A stretch of 64,000 bases of DNA from Lachnospiraceae bacterium C6A11. GTDB taxonomy: Bacteria; Bacillota; Clostridia; Lachnospirales; Lachnospiraceae. The translations under genes were made by a program, and so were the position numbers. Below the pieces are notes generated by a model that saw nothing but the letters and a program-made list of their open reading frames with translations, had not been told where the DNA came from and did no database searches. Positions 53,407 through 61,612 of the stretch are shown here, one piece after another. The stretch spans positions 62,001 through 126,000 of the forward strand of contig JNKY01000019.1 of assembly GCA_000702245.1 (NCBI GenBank). Reading direction: 5' to 3'. Position 1 is the stretch's first letter; each line of letters opens with the position of its first letter.

Positions 53407-54059
53407 TGAATAAGCTTTCACCATCCATGCTTTCGATTGATTTCGGAAATATTGAAGAGAATATCAAGAAGGTTAAGGACGCGGGGGCGGACTACATCCA
53501 TGTTGATGTAATGGATGGCAGTTTTGTGCCAAATATTTCCTTTGGACCGCCTGTGATCGAATATGTGAAGAAGGCGGCGGGTGATATGCCTCTCGACGTG
53601 CATCTTATGATAGACAGACCTGAGAGATATATCGATGCATTTAAAAAGTGCGGCGCGGATATTCTTACGATCCACTATGAGAGCACTGAGGATGTGCATG
53701 AAACCATAAGGCTTATCAGAGAGGCCGGTATGAAGGTTGGACTGTCGATAAAGCCGGCAACTCCTGTAAGTGTGCTTAAGGATTATATTAGTGAAGTAGA
53801 TATGATACTTATCATGAGTGTTGAACCGGGCTTTGGCGGCCAGAGCTTTATGGATGTGGCCTACGATAAGCTGAGGAAGACAAAGGCTCTTGTTATGGAT
53901 GCCGGAGTAAACTGTGATATTGAGGTTGACGGCGGGGTTTCACTGCAGAATCTTGAGAGTATACTTGAGGCCGGTGCAAATGTTATCGTGGCAGGCTCAG
54001 CTATATTTAAGAATGATATCGCGAAGAATGTGAAGGATTTCAGAAGTATTATGAAATAG
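53406..54059 (+). CDS. rpe: Ribulose-phosphate 3-epimerase
   Basis: Interconverts ribulose 5-phosphate and xylulose 5-phosphate. The TIM-barrel signature is complete: P-S-M-L-S-I-D-F, H-V-D-V-M-D-G-S-F-V-P-N, D-V-H-L-M-I, M-S-V-E-P-G-F-G-G-Q, and E-V-D-G-G-V. The ATG overlaps the rsgA stop by one base. AGGAGG at 53392 fits this start better than the ATG at 53400. Confidence 0.96.
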   Translation: MNKLSPSMLSIDFGNIEENIKKVKDAGADYIHVDVMDGSFVPNISFGPPVIEYVKKAAGDMPLDVHLMIDRPERYIDAFKKCGADILTIHYESTEDVHETIRLIREAGMKVGLSIKPATPVSVLKDYISEVDMILIMSVEPGFGGQSFMDVAYDKLRKTKALVMDAGVNCDIEVDGGVSLQNLESILEAGANVIVAGSAIFKNDIAKNVKDFRSIMK

Positions 54060-54088
54060 ATGCTTAAGCTTAGAATGGGTTGGCGCAG

Positions 54089-54742
54089 ATGAATAAAAAT
54101 ATGATCATAGTTCTCGGCGGAGAAATATCGGTTTCTCAGCTGAAGGATATATTTTATAAAACTGATGATCCTGTGGTCATTGCGGCCGACAGAGGGCTTG
54201 AAGTGCTTGATAAGGCGGGGATTAAGCCTGATGTCATCATGGGCGATTTTGATTCTGTTGACGCCGATGTTCTGGATAAATACAGGAGCGATGAGCTGAT
54301 ACGGTTCGACAGCGTGAAGGATTTTACTGATGGTGAAGCGGCCGTTGATATGGCTGTAAAATCAAGTTCTCCTGAAAGTAAGGTTATCATCCTTGGCGGA
54401 ACAGGCGGCAGGATGGACCATACGCTGGCCAATCTTTCACTTATGAAGAAATTCTGTGATGAGGGCATCTCTGCAGAGATGCTTGATACAGGAAACAGGA
54501 TAAGGGTATTTAAAGGACCGGAAACCATAGAGTTTACGAGGGATGAAGAGGCGTATAAGTATATTTCGCTTATTCCTCTCGGGGACAGAGTTTCAGGTGT
54601 TAATATAAAGGGCTTTAAGTATGATGCGGATGGTATCACACTGATTCAGGGAAGCAGTCTCGGCGTGTCGAACGAGCTTATTTCCGATAATGGAAGCGTT
54701 ATTGTTGATGAAGGTTATCTTATAGTTATCGAAACGATGTAG
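54089..54742 (+). CDS. thiN: Thiamine pyrophosphokinase
   Basis: Makes thiamine diphosphate from thiamine and ATP. The 217 residues show A-A-D-R-G-L-E, G-D-F-D-S-V, D-F-T-D-G-E-A-A-V-D-M-A, G-G-T-G-G-R-M-D-H-T-L-A-N and S-L-G-V-S-N-E. ATG 54089 is chosen over a TTG at 54080. It is last in the conserved run that began at yicC. Confidence 0.94.
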   Translation: MNKNMIIVLGGEISVSQLKDIFYKTDDPVVIAADRGLEVLDKAGIKPDVIMGDFDSVDADVLDKYRSDELIRFDSVKDFTDGEAAVDMAVKSSSPESKVIILGGTGGRMDHTLANLSLMKKFCDEGISAEMLDTGNRIRVFKGPETIEFTRDEEAYKYISLIPLGDRVSGVNIKGFKYDADGITLIQGSSLGVSNELISDNGSVIVDEGYLIVIETM

Positions 54743-54805
54743 TTATAGAGTTACAGGGGAACCGGAAGGATCCTGCGGGTTAATGCGGGAGCTTAAGGTG
54801 TAAAT

Positions 54806-56335
54806 ATGACAGTTATAATCATTTCGACAATAGTATATGTTACAGTATTAATGCTGGTAGGAATACTCGGCTTCAGGAAGGTGCATACCCTGAACGAGTT
54901 CTGCATCGGTGCGAGGATTTCGAGCGCCTCCGAGGTAGGACTTTCGGGACAGCTTTCAGAGCTGGGTTATTTTATATTTATCATGATACCGGCGGGCGTT
55001 TACCTTTCTGGACTCGGTAAGGCGTGGACGATGATCGGACTCTTCGTCGGAACTATGTTTATATGGTATCTCATGTCCTACAGACTTATGAGGTATTCGC
55101 TCAAATATAAAAATGTTTATTCGGTTCCGGATTATTTCGGCAGGAGATTCGGAAGAGGAGACTTCCTTCCGGTAAATACAGCCATGATCAGCATCGTATT
55201 TGACCTGGTCATTGCGGCAGCACTGGTAAAGCTCCTTGCGATATTTGTTGCGGATATTACAGGAATGGATACGGGACTTCTGTCGGCGATCATCGTAACG
55301 ATTGTTTTGGGATTCATTATGCTGTCCGGCTACAAGGGTTCGGTGCATATGGACAAGATAAATGCAGGGATAGTTATAGCTGCGCTCGTCACACTGCCGA
55401 TTGTCACAATGTTCATATTCAAAGCCGATGAACTTATCATTGCGATAATGAACAGCCGTGTTTCAGGTGGCGCCAGCAGATATCTGAATGCTTTCAGGAT
55501 AGGCGGCAGGATGATAAGTCCTTTCGAAATAGTGAACCAGCTTTCATGGGGACTGGTCATTATGGGAATGCCGGGACTTATGATAAGATTTCTGTCGATA
55601 GGCAAGGCGAGAACTGCGAAGCATGGTGGCAGACATGCTATACTCTTTACACTTCTTGCGCTGTTCTTTACCGTTGTTTCAGGAGTTCTGTACAGAGCGT
55701 TTTTATATCCGATGATATTGAAGAATCTGAATAATCAGTATTTCCTGTCCAAGGCGGTGACAAAGCTTCTGAAAATGAAGCTGGGATATAAGATAGCGGG
55801 GGGAGTGCTATTTGCAGGGCTGCTGGCGGTATTTGTTTCGATGATCGTAAATGCAATCCATAATGCATGTATCGTTTCATACTGTACAATAATGAGACCG
55901 CGTGTACTTAGGAAATTCAGGATCAAGAAAAATATTAAGGCACTTAGGATAACTGCCTTCGTTACAGCAGGAGCTGTTTTCGGCCTTTCGTTTATTGATA
56001 TCGATCCGATGCTCATAATTGAGTCGTCAATAATAGTGGTGGCAGCGGCCTTCGGACCATGTGTCATGCTTTCGCTTTATTCAAAGAGGATGAATAAATA
56101 CGGCGCATCGGCAGGGATGATAACAGGCGCACTCTTTGCATTCCTATGGAGGTTTGGAAGCTTCTTCAAGGATGGCGCAGAGACTATTGATATGGAAGAA
56201 TTGACAGGCCTCAGCCCGATCCTTCCGGCCTTCGTTCTCTCAACACTGGTGATAATAATCGTCAGCCACCTCACCCCGGATGTTTCCGAAGAGATAAAAA
56301 AAGACTATGATGACGTAAAAAACCGAATAATGTAG
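54806..56335 (+). CDS. Sodium:solute symporter family transporter
   Basis: A 509-residue polytopic membrane protein with about 13 predicted spans in the SSS/LeuT-like pattern. The early half has G-L-S-G-Q-L-S-E-L-G-Y and P-A-G-V-Y-L-S-G-L-G-K, where proline/choline-type symporters have their sodium-site helices, and Y-S-V-P-D-Y-F-G-R-R-F matches the common Y-T-L-P-D/E-F motif. The solute could be proline, a related amino acid or another small solute. It ends in a charged tail and a strong terminator. Confidence 0.87.
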   Translation: MTVIIISTIVYVTVLMLVGILGFRKVHTLNEFCIGARISSASEVGLSGQLSELGYFIFIMIPAGVYLSGLGKAWTMIGLFVGTMFIWYLMSYRLMRYSLKYKNVYSVPDYFGRRFGRGDFLPVNTAMISIVFDLVIAAALVKLLAIFVADITGMDTGLLSAIIVTIVLGFIMLSGYKGSVHMDKINAGIVIAALVTLPIVTMFIFKADELIIAIMNSRVSGGASRYLNAFRIGGRMISPFEIVNQLSWGLVIMGMPGLMIRFLSIGKARTAKHGGRHAILFTLLALFFTVVSGVLYRAFLYPMILKNLNNQYFLSKAVTKLLKMKLGYKIAGGVLFAGLLAVFVSMIVNAIHNACIVSYCTIMRPRVLRKFRIKKNIKALRITAFVTAGAVFGLSFIDIDPMLIIESSIIVVAAAFGPCVMLSLYSKRMNKYGASAGMITGALFAFLWRFGSFFKDGAETIDMEELTGLSPILPAFVLSTLVIIIVSHLTPDVSEEIKKDYDDVKNRIM

Positions 56336-56462
56336 CGTATTTCTGTACTTTTTACAAAATATTTTTTTTATATTCATACTTTGTTCATATTTCGGGTTTA
56401 TATTTAAACCATAGTTTTTTTCATGATTCTCTCACATAATCCAAGATAATATGTATTTCGCG

Positions 56463-56494
56463 AACCGTTCTGCCAACCGGCAGAACGGTTTTTT
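56463..56494 (+). terminator. Strong terminator after the symporter gene
   Basis: Perfect 12-bp stem AACCGTTCTGCC/GGCAGAACGGTT with loop AACC and six T. Its 16-base core (56470-56485) recurs in reverse complement at 56731-56746, so it is also one arm of the larger nested repeat. Confidence 0.93.
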
Positions 56495-56746
56495 CATGCC
56501 CCTGATCACACATACATGCGACGAATAAATCCTTCACGAGAACAAGAACACGCACACATGCGAAGCATGTACGGCAGGCCACGGCCGGTGATACGTGCTT
56601 GCACGTAAATCAACGGTTGTGGCTGGCTGTATGAATGTGCCGGAGGCACATGAGTGCGTGTGACCGTATTGTTAAGCATTGATTTATGTATGTAAATGTA
56701 TGTGTGATCAGGGGCGTTACACAATCACCCTCTGCCGGTTGGCAGA
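56470..56746. ncRNA. Nested inverted-repeat element with multi-branched fold
   Basis: Outer 16-base inverted repeat (56470-56485 with 56731-56746) and a perfect inner 20-base repeat (56498-56517 with 56696-56715). Further paired segments lie within: ATAAATC/GATTTAT (56525-56531 with 56681-56687), ACACGCAC/GTGCGTGT (56548-56555 with 56654-56661), hairpin ACATGC-GAA-GCATGT (56556-56570), an 11-pair arm GGCCACGGCCG with CGGTTGTGGCT capped by ACGTG-CTTG-CACGT, and hairpin ATGTGCC-GGA-GGCACAT. I see no convincing coding frame. It could be a structured RNA, or a DNA element that forms a cruciform; there is no clear target-site duplication. Confidence 0.65.
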
Positions 56747-56760
56747 ATGCGTGAGCCTCA

Positions 56761-56800
56761 CAACAGCATGGGCAACTCTTGCGAGTTGCCCATGCTGTTG
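56761..56800. repeat. Perfect 18-bp-stem palindrome
   Basis: CAACAGCATGGGCAACTC is followed by loop TTGC and its exact complement. No T run follows on either strand, so it is not a standard terminator. It directly follows the nested inverted-repeat element. Confidence 0.85.
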
Positions 56801-56827
56801 TATTAATTATCCTAATATTGTCTTCAT

Positions 56828-56843
56828 TTTGTTGCGCAACAAA
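56828..56843. promoter_or_regulatory. Perfect 16-base dyad, possible operator
   Basis: TTTGTTGCGCAACAAA is fully self-complementary with no loop, the form of a dimeric repressor site. It lies about 180 bases before the small hydrophobic peptide gene. The stretch 56844-56938 shows only an ACGGCAT/ATGCCGT inverted pair (56897-56937) and no gene. Confidence 0.4.
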
Positions 56844-56938
56844 TTCCCCACCTCCGCGATTTGCATTTCCAAGCAACTATATGTTATCATATCCATACGG
56901 CATTGCGATACTCAGATCCTATGACACCATTATGCCGT

Positions 56939-56971
56939 GGGCGTTATCCATAGCGGATAGCGGTTCGCCTT
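56939..56971 (+). repeat. Left inverted-repeat hairpin of the toxin locus
   Basis: GGGCGTTA (56939-56946) and ATAGCGGTTCGCCTT (56957-56971) are the reverse complement of 57244-57251 and 57224-57238 on the far side of the small gene. The hairpin is followed by a T run and could also stop transcription from the left. Confidence 0.75.
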
Positions 56972-57024
56972 TTTGACGTATGAGTATTCATACGGGCTTC
57001 CTTCCATCAAGGAGGTGATTGCCG

Positions 57025-57198
57025 ATGAGGGAAAGTACTGAAGAAAGGTTAAGTATTTTGTTGGATGTGATCAATGTTGTGACGACTGTGATGAGTATTA
57101 TTCTCACAGTGGTAGATATTGTTCTAACGAGCATAGCTATCGGTCATAGCAGAAAGAATACAGAAAATAAAAGAAGCAACCGCCCAAGCCAAGAGTAG
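57025..57198 (+). CDS. Small hydrophobic peptide, type I toxin candidate
   Basis: A 57-residue peptide with a charged N-terminus, one long hydrophobic helix (about residues 10-41, V/I/L/T-rich) and a basic, polar tail ending N-R-P-S-Q-E. The start is firmly set by AAGGAGGTGA at 57009-57018, an excellent match to 16S rRNA. The gene is too short for usual ORF cut-offs. An opposing promoter and opposing terminator mark an antisense RNA over its 3' end, the layout of TxpA/RatA-type toxin-antitoxin pairs. I infer a membrane-acting toxin under antisense control; a harmless membrane peptide is the alternative. Confidence 0.72.
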   Translation: MRESTEERLSILLDVINVVTTVMSIILTVVDIVLTSIAIGHSRKNTENKRSNRPSQE

Positions 57199-57257
57199 GT
57201 TGCTTCCTTAAGTAACTATACACAAGGCGAACCGCTATTCGGTTAACGCCCTTTTGT
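57163..57257 (-). ncRNA. Predicted antisense RNA antitoxin
   Basis: On the minus strand, TTGACT (57291-57286), a 16-base spacer and TATATT (57269-57264) with a TGn extension would start transcription near 57257. The hairpin GAAGCAACC/GGTTGCTTC (57206-57198 with 57181-57173) followed by TTTTATTTTC stops it near 57163. The product of about 95 bases is complementary to the last 36 bases of the toxin reading frame and the toxin 3' untranslated region. The ends are predicted from motifs only. Confidence 0.68.
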
Positions 57258-57262
57258 ATTTT
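57226..57262 (+). terminator. Plus-strand terminator of the toxin mRNA
   Basis: GGCG-ACCG stem with CGGT-CGCC around CTATT, then CTTTTGTATTTT. It overlaps the predicted start of the antisense RNA, so both RNAs share this region. Confidence 0.72.
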
Positions 57263-57327
57263 CAATATAACATATTCTGAAAGAAAGTCAATAATATAAA
57301 AGTTTAGTAGAACAAAACATATCATTG

Positions 57328-57336
57328 TGTTATAAT
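57328..57336 (+). promoter_or_regulatory. Extended -10 promoter of the bactofilin gene
   Basis: TG-T-TATAAT, 41 bases before the bactofilin ATG, with no good -35. It reads away from the antisense promoter at 57264-57291. Confidence 0.65.
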
Positions 57337-57376
57337 GTCATGGTACATCACGTGGACCGTTCAGGAGGAAATACAG

Positions 57377-58684
57377 ATGGGTTTCATAAAGAATTTTAAA
57401 AGAGATTTTGCCCAGGCAGTGAATGAGATCATGCCGGAGGGTGAACCGGAATCCGAGAAGAAAGAAAAAAAGAAGAAAAAGAAAAAAGATGAAGAATATT
57501 ATCAGGTCGATGCATATAATGTTCAGCCGGAGATGCCACAGGGCGCTTACTATCCGGAACAGCAGAATGTGTATTATCCTGATCAGAATACATATCCGGT
57601 ACAGCCGGAGGAAACTTACAGTGAGCAGCCTGCTGAGGCTTATACAGAACAGCCGGTAGAACAGCCCTTAGAGCAGCCTGAAGTGCTCGAGGAGCAGTCC
57701 ATAAAGGAAGCCGTTTCGGAATCAATCCTTCGAGGTGAGGCTGAAGAAGCTATGGAGAAGATCAGACAGCGTTCCGAGGAAGAAAGTGCCATAATCGATG
57801 AGGAGCTTGAGAGTAATAATCCTGAAGCGCCGGCTGAGGAGAGTTTTTCGGTAGAGGTTGCTGATGCTGAACCAAAGGCAGAGTATTATACAGAGGGAAG
57901 TAACGGACAGGATACAGAGGGTACCTATCCACCGGCAGAGGAAGCTGTTGAAGCTGCAGCAGAGGTTTCAGAAATCGTGCAGGAAGAGGTACCTGAAGAA
58001 GAACCTGTAGCAGAACCTGTAGCAGAAGAGGTTAAGCCGGAAGAACCGGAAGAGAGTGATAAAACAGTTAACGATGATCAGGAAAGCGAGGAAACAAAAG
58101 TGGCTGAGATCGAAACAGAACAGATAAATACAACCGAGGTTACCGACAGCCTTACGGCTGACACAACATATATTACAGCAGGAACCGTTATTAAGGGTGA
58201 TATTGAAACGGATGGTTCTATCGATATCATCGGAACCGTTAAGGGTAATGTGACCTGTGCCGGAAAGCTTATAGTAGGCGGTACCATAGAAGGTGATGTT
58301 CATGCAGGAGAGATCTACGCCGGACAGGCAAGGATCATCGGAGAGATCCTTTCGGATGGCGCGATAACCGTCGGAAGCGGAACCGTTATCGAAGGAAATG
58401 TAACAGCAAGCTCAGCAGCTATTGCAGGAGCGGTTAAGGGTGATATCGATGTTAACGGACCTGTTATGATCGATTCCTCTGCGATAGTTGTCGGAAATGT
58501 CAAGACTATGTCAGTTCAGGTAAATACAGGTGCAGTCATCAAGGGTTACTGCTCACAGGATTATGCCGAGATAGACCTTGACAGTCTGTTCTCATCCGGA
58601 GATAAAAAGGAAGACAAGAAGGAAGAAAAGAAGGAAGCTTCTGAAAATACATCAAATAAATCAAAAAATAACAGATCAAAATAG
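57377..58684 (+). CDS. Bactofilin with long acidic N-terminal extension
   Basis: Bactofilins polymerise into cytoskeletal filaments that scaffold envelope proteins. The beta-helix domain lies at about residues 263-395, seen as stacked repeats of V-I-K-G-D-I, V-K-G-N-V, I-E-G-D-V and V-V-G-N-V. Typical bactofilins have about 120-200 residues; this one has 435 because of a 260-residue N-terminal part with a lysine cluster (about 33-44), Tyr/Pro/Gln repeats and a Glu-rich stretch, plus a Lys/Asn-rich tail. ATG 57377 with AGGAGG is preferred over 57335. Confidence 0.9.
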   Translation: MGFIKNFKRDFAQAVNEIMPEGEPESEKKEKKKKKKKDEEYYQVDAYNVQPEMPQGAYYPEQQNVYYPDQNTYPVQPEETYSEQPAEAYTEQPVEQPLEQPEVLEEQSIKEAVSESILRGEAEEAMEKIRQRSEEESAIIDEELESNNPEAPAEESFSVEVADAEPKAEYYTEGSNGQDTEGTYPPAEEAVEAAAEVSEIVQEEVPEEEPVAEPVAEEVKPEEPEESDKTVNDDQESEETKVAEIETEQINTTEVTDSLTADTTYITAGTVIKGDIETDGSIDIIGTVKGNVTCAGKLIVGGTIEGDVHAGEIYAGQARIIGEILSDGAITVGSGTVIEGNVTASSAAIAGAVKGDIDVNGPVMIDSSAIVVGNVKTMSVQVNTGAVIKGYCSQDYAEIDLDSLFSSGDKKEDKKEEKKEASENTSNKSKNNRSK

Positions 58685-58707
58685 TAACCCGGAGGTGAAA
58701 AGAAAAG

Positions 58708-59412
58708 ATGAAAATGGACAGAATAATGCTCAAGCTCAGCGGTGAAGCTCTTGCGGGCGACAAGAAGACAGGCTTCTCAGAGGAGACAGTCAAGGGAGTT
58801 GCAGAGCAGGTTAAGAAGGTTCATGATAAAGGTATTCAGATAGGCGTTGTTATCGGTGGAGGAAACTTCTGGAGAGGAAGAACCTCAAATGATATGGACA
58901 GAGTTAAGGCTGATCAGATAGGTATGCTTGCGACAGTTATGAACTGTATTTACACCGCAGATATCTTCAGAGCTGCCGGAATGAAGTGCCACGTAATGAC
59001 ACCGTTCCTGTGTGGAAGCATGACAGAGCTTTTCGATAAGGATAAGGCAGTCAGCTATCTTGAAGCAGGTGATATAGTATTTTTTGCAGGAGGAACAGGA
59101 CATCCTTACTTCTCAACAGATATGGGTATGGTCCTCTTCTCGATTCAGATCAAGGCTGATGTGATACTTGCAGCCAAGGCTGTAGACGGAGTATACGACA
59201 GTGATCCTAATGAGAATCCGAATGCAAAGAAGATAGAAAAGATGTCGATGCAGGAAATAGTTGATAAGCAGCTTAAGGTAATTGACCTTGCAGCAGCTGT
59301 TCTTGCAGCAGAAAATAAGATGCCGATGATGCTCTTCGGACTTAATAAAGAGAACAGTATCATCAAAACCGTTTCAGGTGAATTTACCGGAACTATAGTT
59401 ACAGCAGAATAA
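58708..59412 (+). CDS. pyrH: UMP kinase
   Basis: Hexameric bacterial enzyme making UDP from UMP. The 234 residues show L-K-L-S-G-E-A-L, V-I-G-G-G-N-F-W-R-G, F-F-A-G-G-T-G-H-P-Y-F-S-T-D, and V-D-G-V-Y-D-S-D-P. It heads the conserved pyrH-frr-uppS-cdsA-dxr-rseP-ispG order. A CCGGAGGTG site precedes the ATG. Confidence 0.97.
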   Translation: MKMDRIMLKLSGEALAGDKKTGFSEETVKGVAEQVKKVHDKGIQIGVVIGGGNFWRGRTSNDMDRVKADQIGMLATVMNCIYTADIFRAAGMKCHVMTPFLCGSMTELFDKDKAVSYLEAGDIVFFAGGTGHPYFSTDMGMVLFSIQIKADVILAAKAVDGVYDSDPNENPNAKKIEKMSMQEIVDKQLKVIDLAAAVLAAENKMPMMLFGLNKENSIIKTVSGEFTGTIVTAE

Positions 59413-59453
59413 ATTAAGTGAAAGGTGCACAAAGTGCAGGAGGGTACAAACCA

Positions 59454-59996
59454 ATGAAAGAATACGAAGAGAAAATGACTAAAGCTATCAACAGCCTTGC
59501 AAATGATTATTCATCAATCAGAGCAGGACGTGCAAATCCACATCTTCTTGACAAGATCAAGGTAGATTATTACGGAACACCTACACCGCTTCAGCAGATT
59601 GGAAATATAGCTGTTCCTGAGGCAAGAACACTTTCTATCACACCTTGGGAGAACAAGCTTATCAAGGATATCGAGAAGGCTATACTTGCATCTGATCTTG
59701 GTATCACACCAAGCAACGATGGTAAGAGTGTATTCCTCAGATTCCCTGAGCTTACAGAGGACAGAAGAAAGGAACTCTGCAAGGACATCAAGAAGAAGGG
59801 CGAGGATGCAAAGGTAGCTATAAGAAATATCCGTCGTGATGCTAATGAAGCTGTTAAGAAGCAGCAGAAGGCAGGAGAGATCTCAGAGGATCAGCAGAAG
59901 GACGAAGAGGATAAGATCCAGAAGGCTACAGATAAGTATATCGCTGACATCGATAAGATGGTTGATGAGAAGACCAAGGAGATCATGACTGTATAG
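59454..59996 (+). CDS. frr: Ribosome recycling factor
   Basis: Splits post-termination ribosomes together with EF-G. The 180 residues include I-R-A-G-R-A-N-P-H-L-L-D, V-D-Y-Y-G-T-P-T-P-L and V-A-I-R-N-I-R-R-D-A-N. ATG 59454 behind AGGAGGG (59438-59444) is preferred over an in-frame GTG at 59418. Confidence 0.97.
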   Translation: MKEYEEKMTKAINSLANDYSSIRAGRANPHLLDKIKVDYYGTPTPLQQIGNIAVPEARTLSITPWENKLIKDIEKAILASDLGITPSNDGKSVFLRFPELTEDRRKELCKDIKKKGEDAKVAIRNIRRDANEAVKKQQKAGEISEDQQKDEEDKIQKATDKYIADIDKMVDEKTKEIMTV

Positions 59997-60014
59997 TCCC
60001 GGGACGGAGAGTTT

Positions 60015-60743
60015 ATGGAACGAATAATTGATGGCGAAAAGCTGAATGTTCCGGAGCATATAGCTGTCATTATGGACGGAAACGGAAGGTGGGCAAAGAA
60101 GAGATTCATGCCTCGCGGGTTCGGACATAAGGCAGGAGCTGATGCTCTTGAACAGGCGCTGGAGGATGCCGATGAGCTTGGGATCAAATATCTTACCGTG
60201 TATGCTTTCTCGACTGAGAACTGGAAGAGATCGGTGGAAGAGGTTACCGGCTTGATGAATCTTTTCAGAAAATTTCTCGAGAGCGCTATTCCAAAATCAA
60301 ACAAGAATAATGTCCGGGTCAGAGTACTGGGCGAGAGGTCGAAGCTTGCTCCGGATATGATCAAGGCTATTGAAAATCTCGAGGAGTCCACCAAGAATAA
60401 TACGGGGCTTCAGTTTAATGTTGCCTTGAACTATGGCGGACGTGACGAGATAGCCCGCGCTATGAAGAAGATAGCCGAAGAGGTGAAGGACGGAAAGCTT
60501 AGTCCGGAGGATATCACCGAAGAGGTGATAAGCTCTCATCTGGACACATGGGAAATACCGGATCCGGACCTTCTTATCCGTACCAGCGGTGAAGAGAGGA
60601 TATCAAACTTCCTTCCATGGCAGCTTGCTTATTCGGAGTTTTATTTTACAGATACCTTGTGGCCTGATTTCAACAGGAATTCCTTTATCGAGGCGATAAG
60701 GCATTATACAAAAAGAGACAGAAGATATGGCGGTGTGAAATAA
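60015..60743 (+). CDS. uppS: Isoprenyl transferase (undecaprenyl diphosphate synthase)
   Basis: Makes the C55 lipid carrier precursor for wall synthesis from farnesyl and isopentenyl diphosphate. Family motifs: M-D-G-N-G-R-W-A-K-K-R, G-H-K-A-G-A, F-S-T-E-N-W-K-R, N-Y-G-G-R-D-E and R-T-S-G-E-E-R-I-S-N-F-L-P-W. The 242 residues are normal. Its last base overlaps the cdsA start. Confidence 0.96.
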   Translation: MERIIDGEKLNVPEHIAVIMDGNGRWAKKRFMPRGFGHKAGADALEQALEDADELGIKYLTVYAFSTENWKRSVEEVTGLMNLFRKFLESAIPKSNKNNVRVRVLGERSKLAPDMIKAIENLEESTKNNTGLQFNVALNYGGRDEIARAMKKIAEEVKDGKLSPEDITEEVISSHLDTWEIPDPDLLIRTSGEERISNFLPWQLAYSEFYFTDTLWPDFNRNSFIEAIRHYTKRDRRYGGVK

Positions 60744-61543
60744 TGTTTGTGACAAGACTTATAAGCGGGATCGTGCTTGTGATCCTTGCAATTGGAACTC
60801 TTTACTTTGGCGGTGAGGTAACCTGCCTTGTAACACTTATGATATCTCTTATCGGAGTATTTGAGCTGATGAGGGTGTACAAGCTTCATAAGAAGCTTCC
60901 GGCAGTAATTGCATATCTCGGAACCATAGGATATTATGCACTGCTTTATTTTGAGAAAGAGGAATTCATCATTCCGATGTTCATAGGATATCTTCTGGTG
61001 ATCCTTGCGGTTTATGTACTTACATATCCGACCTTCAGGGATCATGAGGTTATGGCGGCCTTTACATCGCTGTTTTACGTCAGTGTAATGCTCTCATATG
61101 TTTATCTGCTTAGAGAGAGAGCACATGGCGGATATCTGGTTATACTCATATTTGTATGTTCATGGGGCAGCGATACGCTTGCTTACTGTACAGGACGTCT
61201 CTTCGGAAAGCATAAGATGTCTCCGAAGCTCAGCCCTAAGAAGAGCATAGAAGGCCTTATCGGAGGAATACTCGGTGCCGGCATACTTGGTGCTATTTTC
61301 GGCATCATCTACAATGAGCATGTGAAAGCTGTTGACAATGCATGGCTCATATTTGGCATAATCGGAGCAGTCGGTGCGATTCCGGCGGTTATCGGTGATC
61401 TTGCGGCATCTGCCATAAAGAGAAATAATGATATTAAGGATTACGGTAAGCTTATACCTGGTCACGGTGGAATACTCGACCGTTTTGACAGTATGATCTT
61501 TACCGCACCAATTATTTTTTATCTTGTAAAGTACTTTGTGTAA
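60743..61543 (+). CDS. cdsA: Phosphatidate cytidylyltransferase
   Basis: Integral membrane enzyme that makes CDP-diacylglycerol from phosphatidate and CTP. The 266 residues show seven or more spans and the C-terminal signature K-R-N-N-D-I-K-D-Y-G-K-L-I-P-G-H-G-G, then D-R-F-D-S. It begins on the last base of uppS (TAATG), which implies translational coupling. Confidence 0.95.
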   Translation: MFVTRLISGIVLVILAIGTLYFGGEVTCLVTLMISLIGVFELMRVYKLHKKLPAVIAYLGTIGYYALLYFEKEEFIIPMFIGYLLVILAVYVLTYPTFRDHEVMAAFTSLFYVSVMLSYVYLLRERAHGGYLVILIFVCSWGSDTLAYCTGRLFGKHKMSPKLSPKKSIEGLIGGILGAGILGAIFGIIYNEHVKAVDNAWLIFGIIGAVGAIPAVIGDLAASAIKRNNDIKDYGKLIPGHGGILDRFDSMIFTAPIIFYLVKYFV

Positions 61544-61612
61544 CGAGTGACGGACGGTATGGCATGGTAGTTGCAGCTGTGAATCGGAGTTGCCGTGAGT
61601 CAGGAGAACATA

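Noticed and set aside
56498-56715. Miniature insertion element with terminal repeats
   Set aside because: The 20-base ends fit, but I find no target-site duplication, and many internal helices with G-T pairs suit a folded RNA better. Not excluded; copy number in the genome would decide.
56506-56924. Several small frames on both strands inside the nested repeat region
   Set aside because: Their sequences follow the palindromes (repeated Cys/Ala/His/Tyr words), they lack ribosome sites, and frames on both strands mirror each other.
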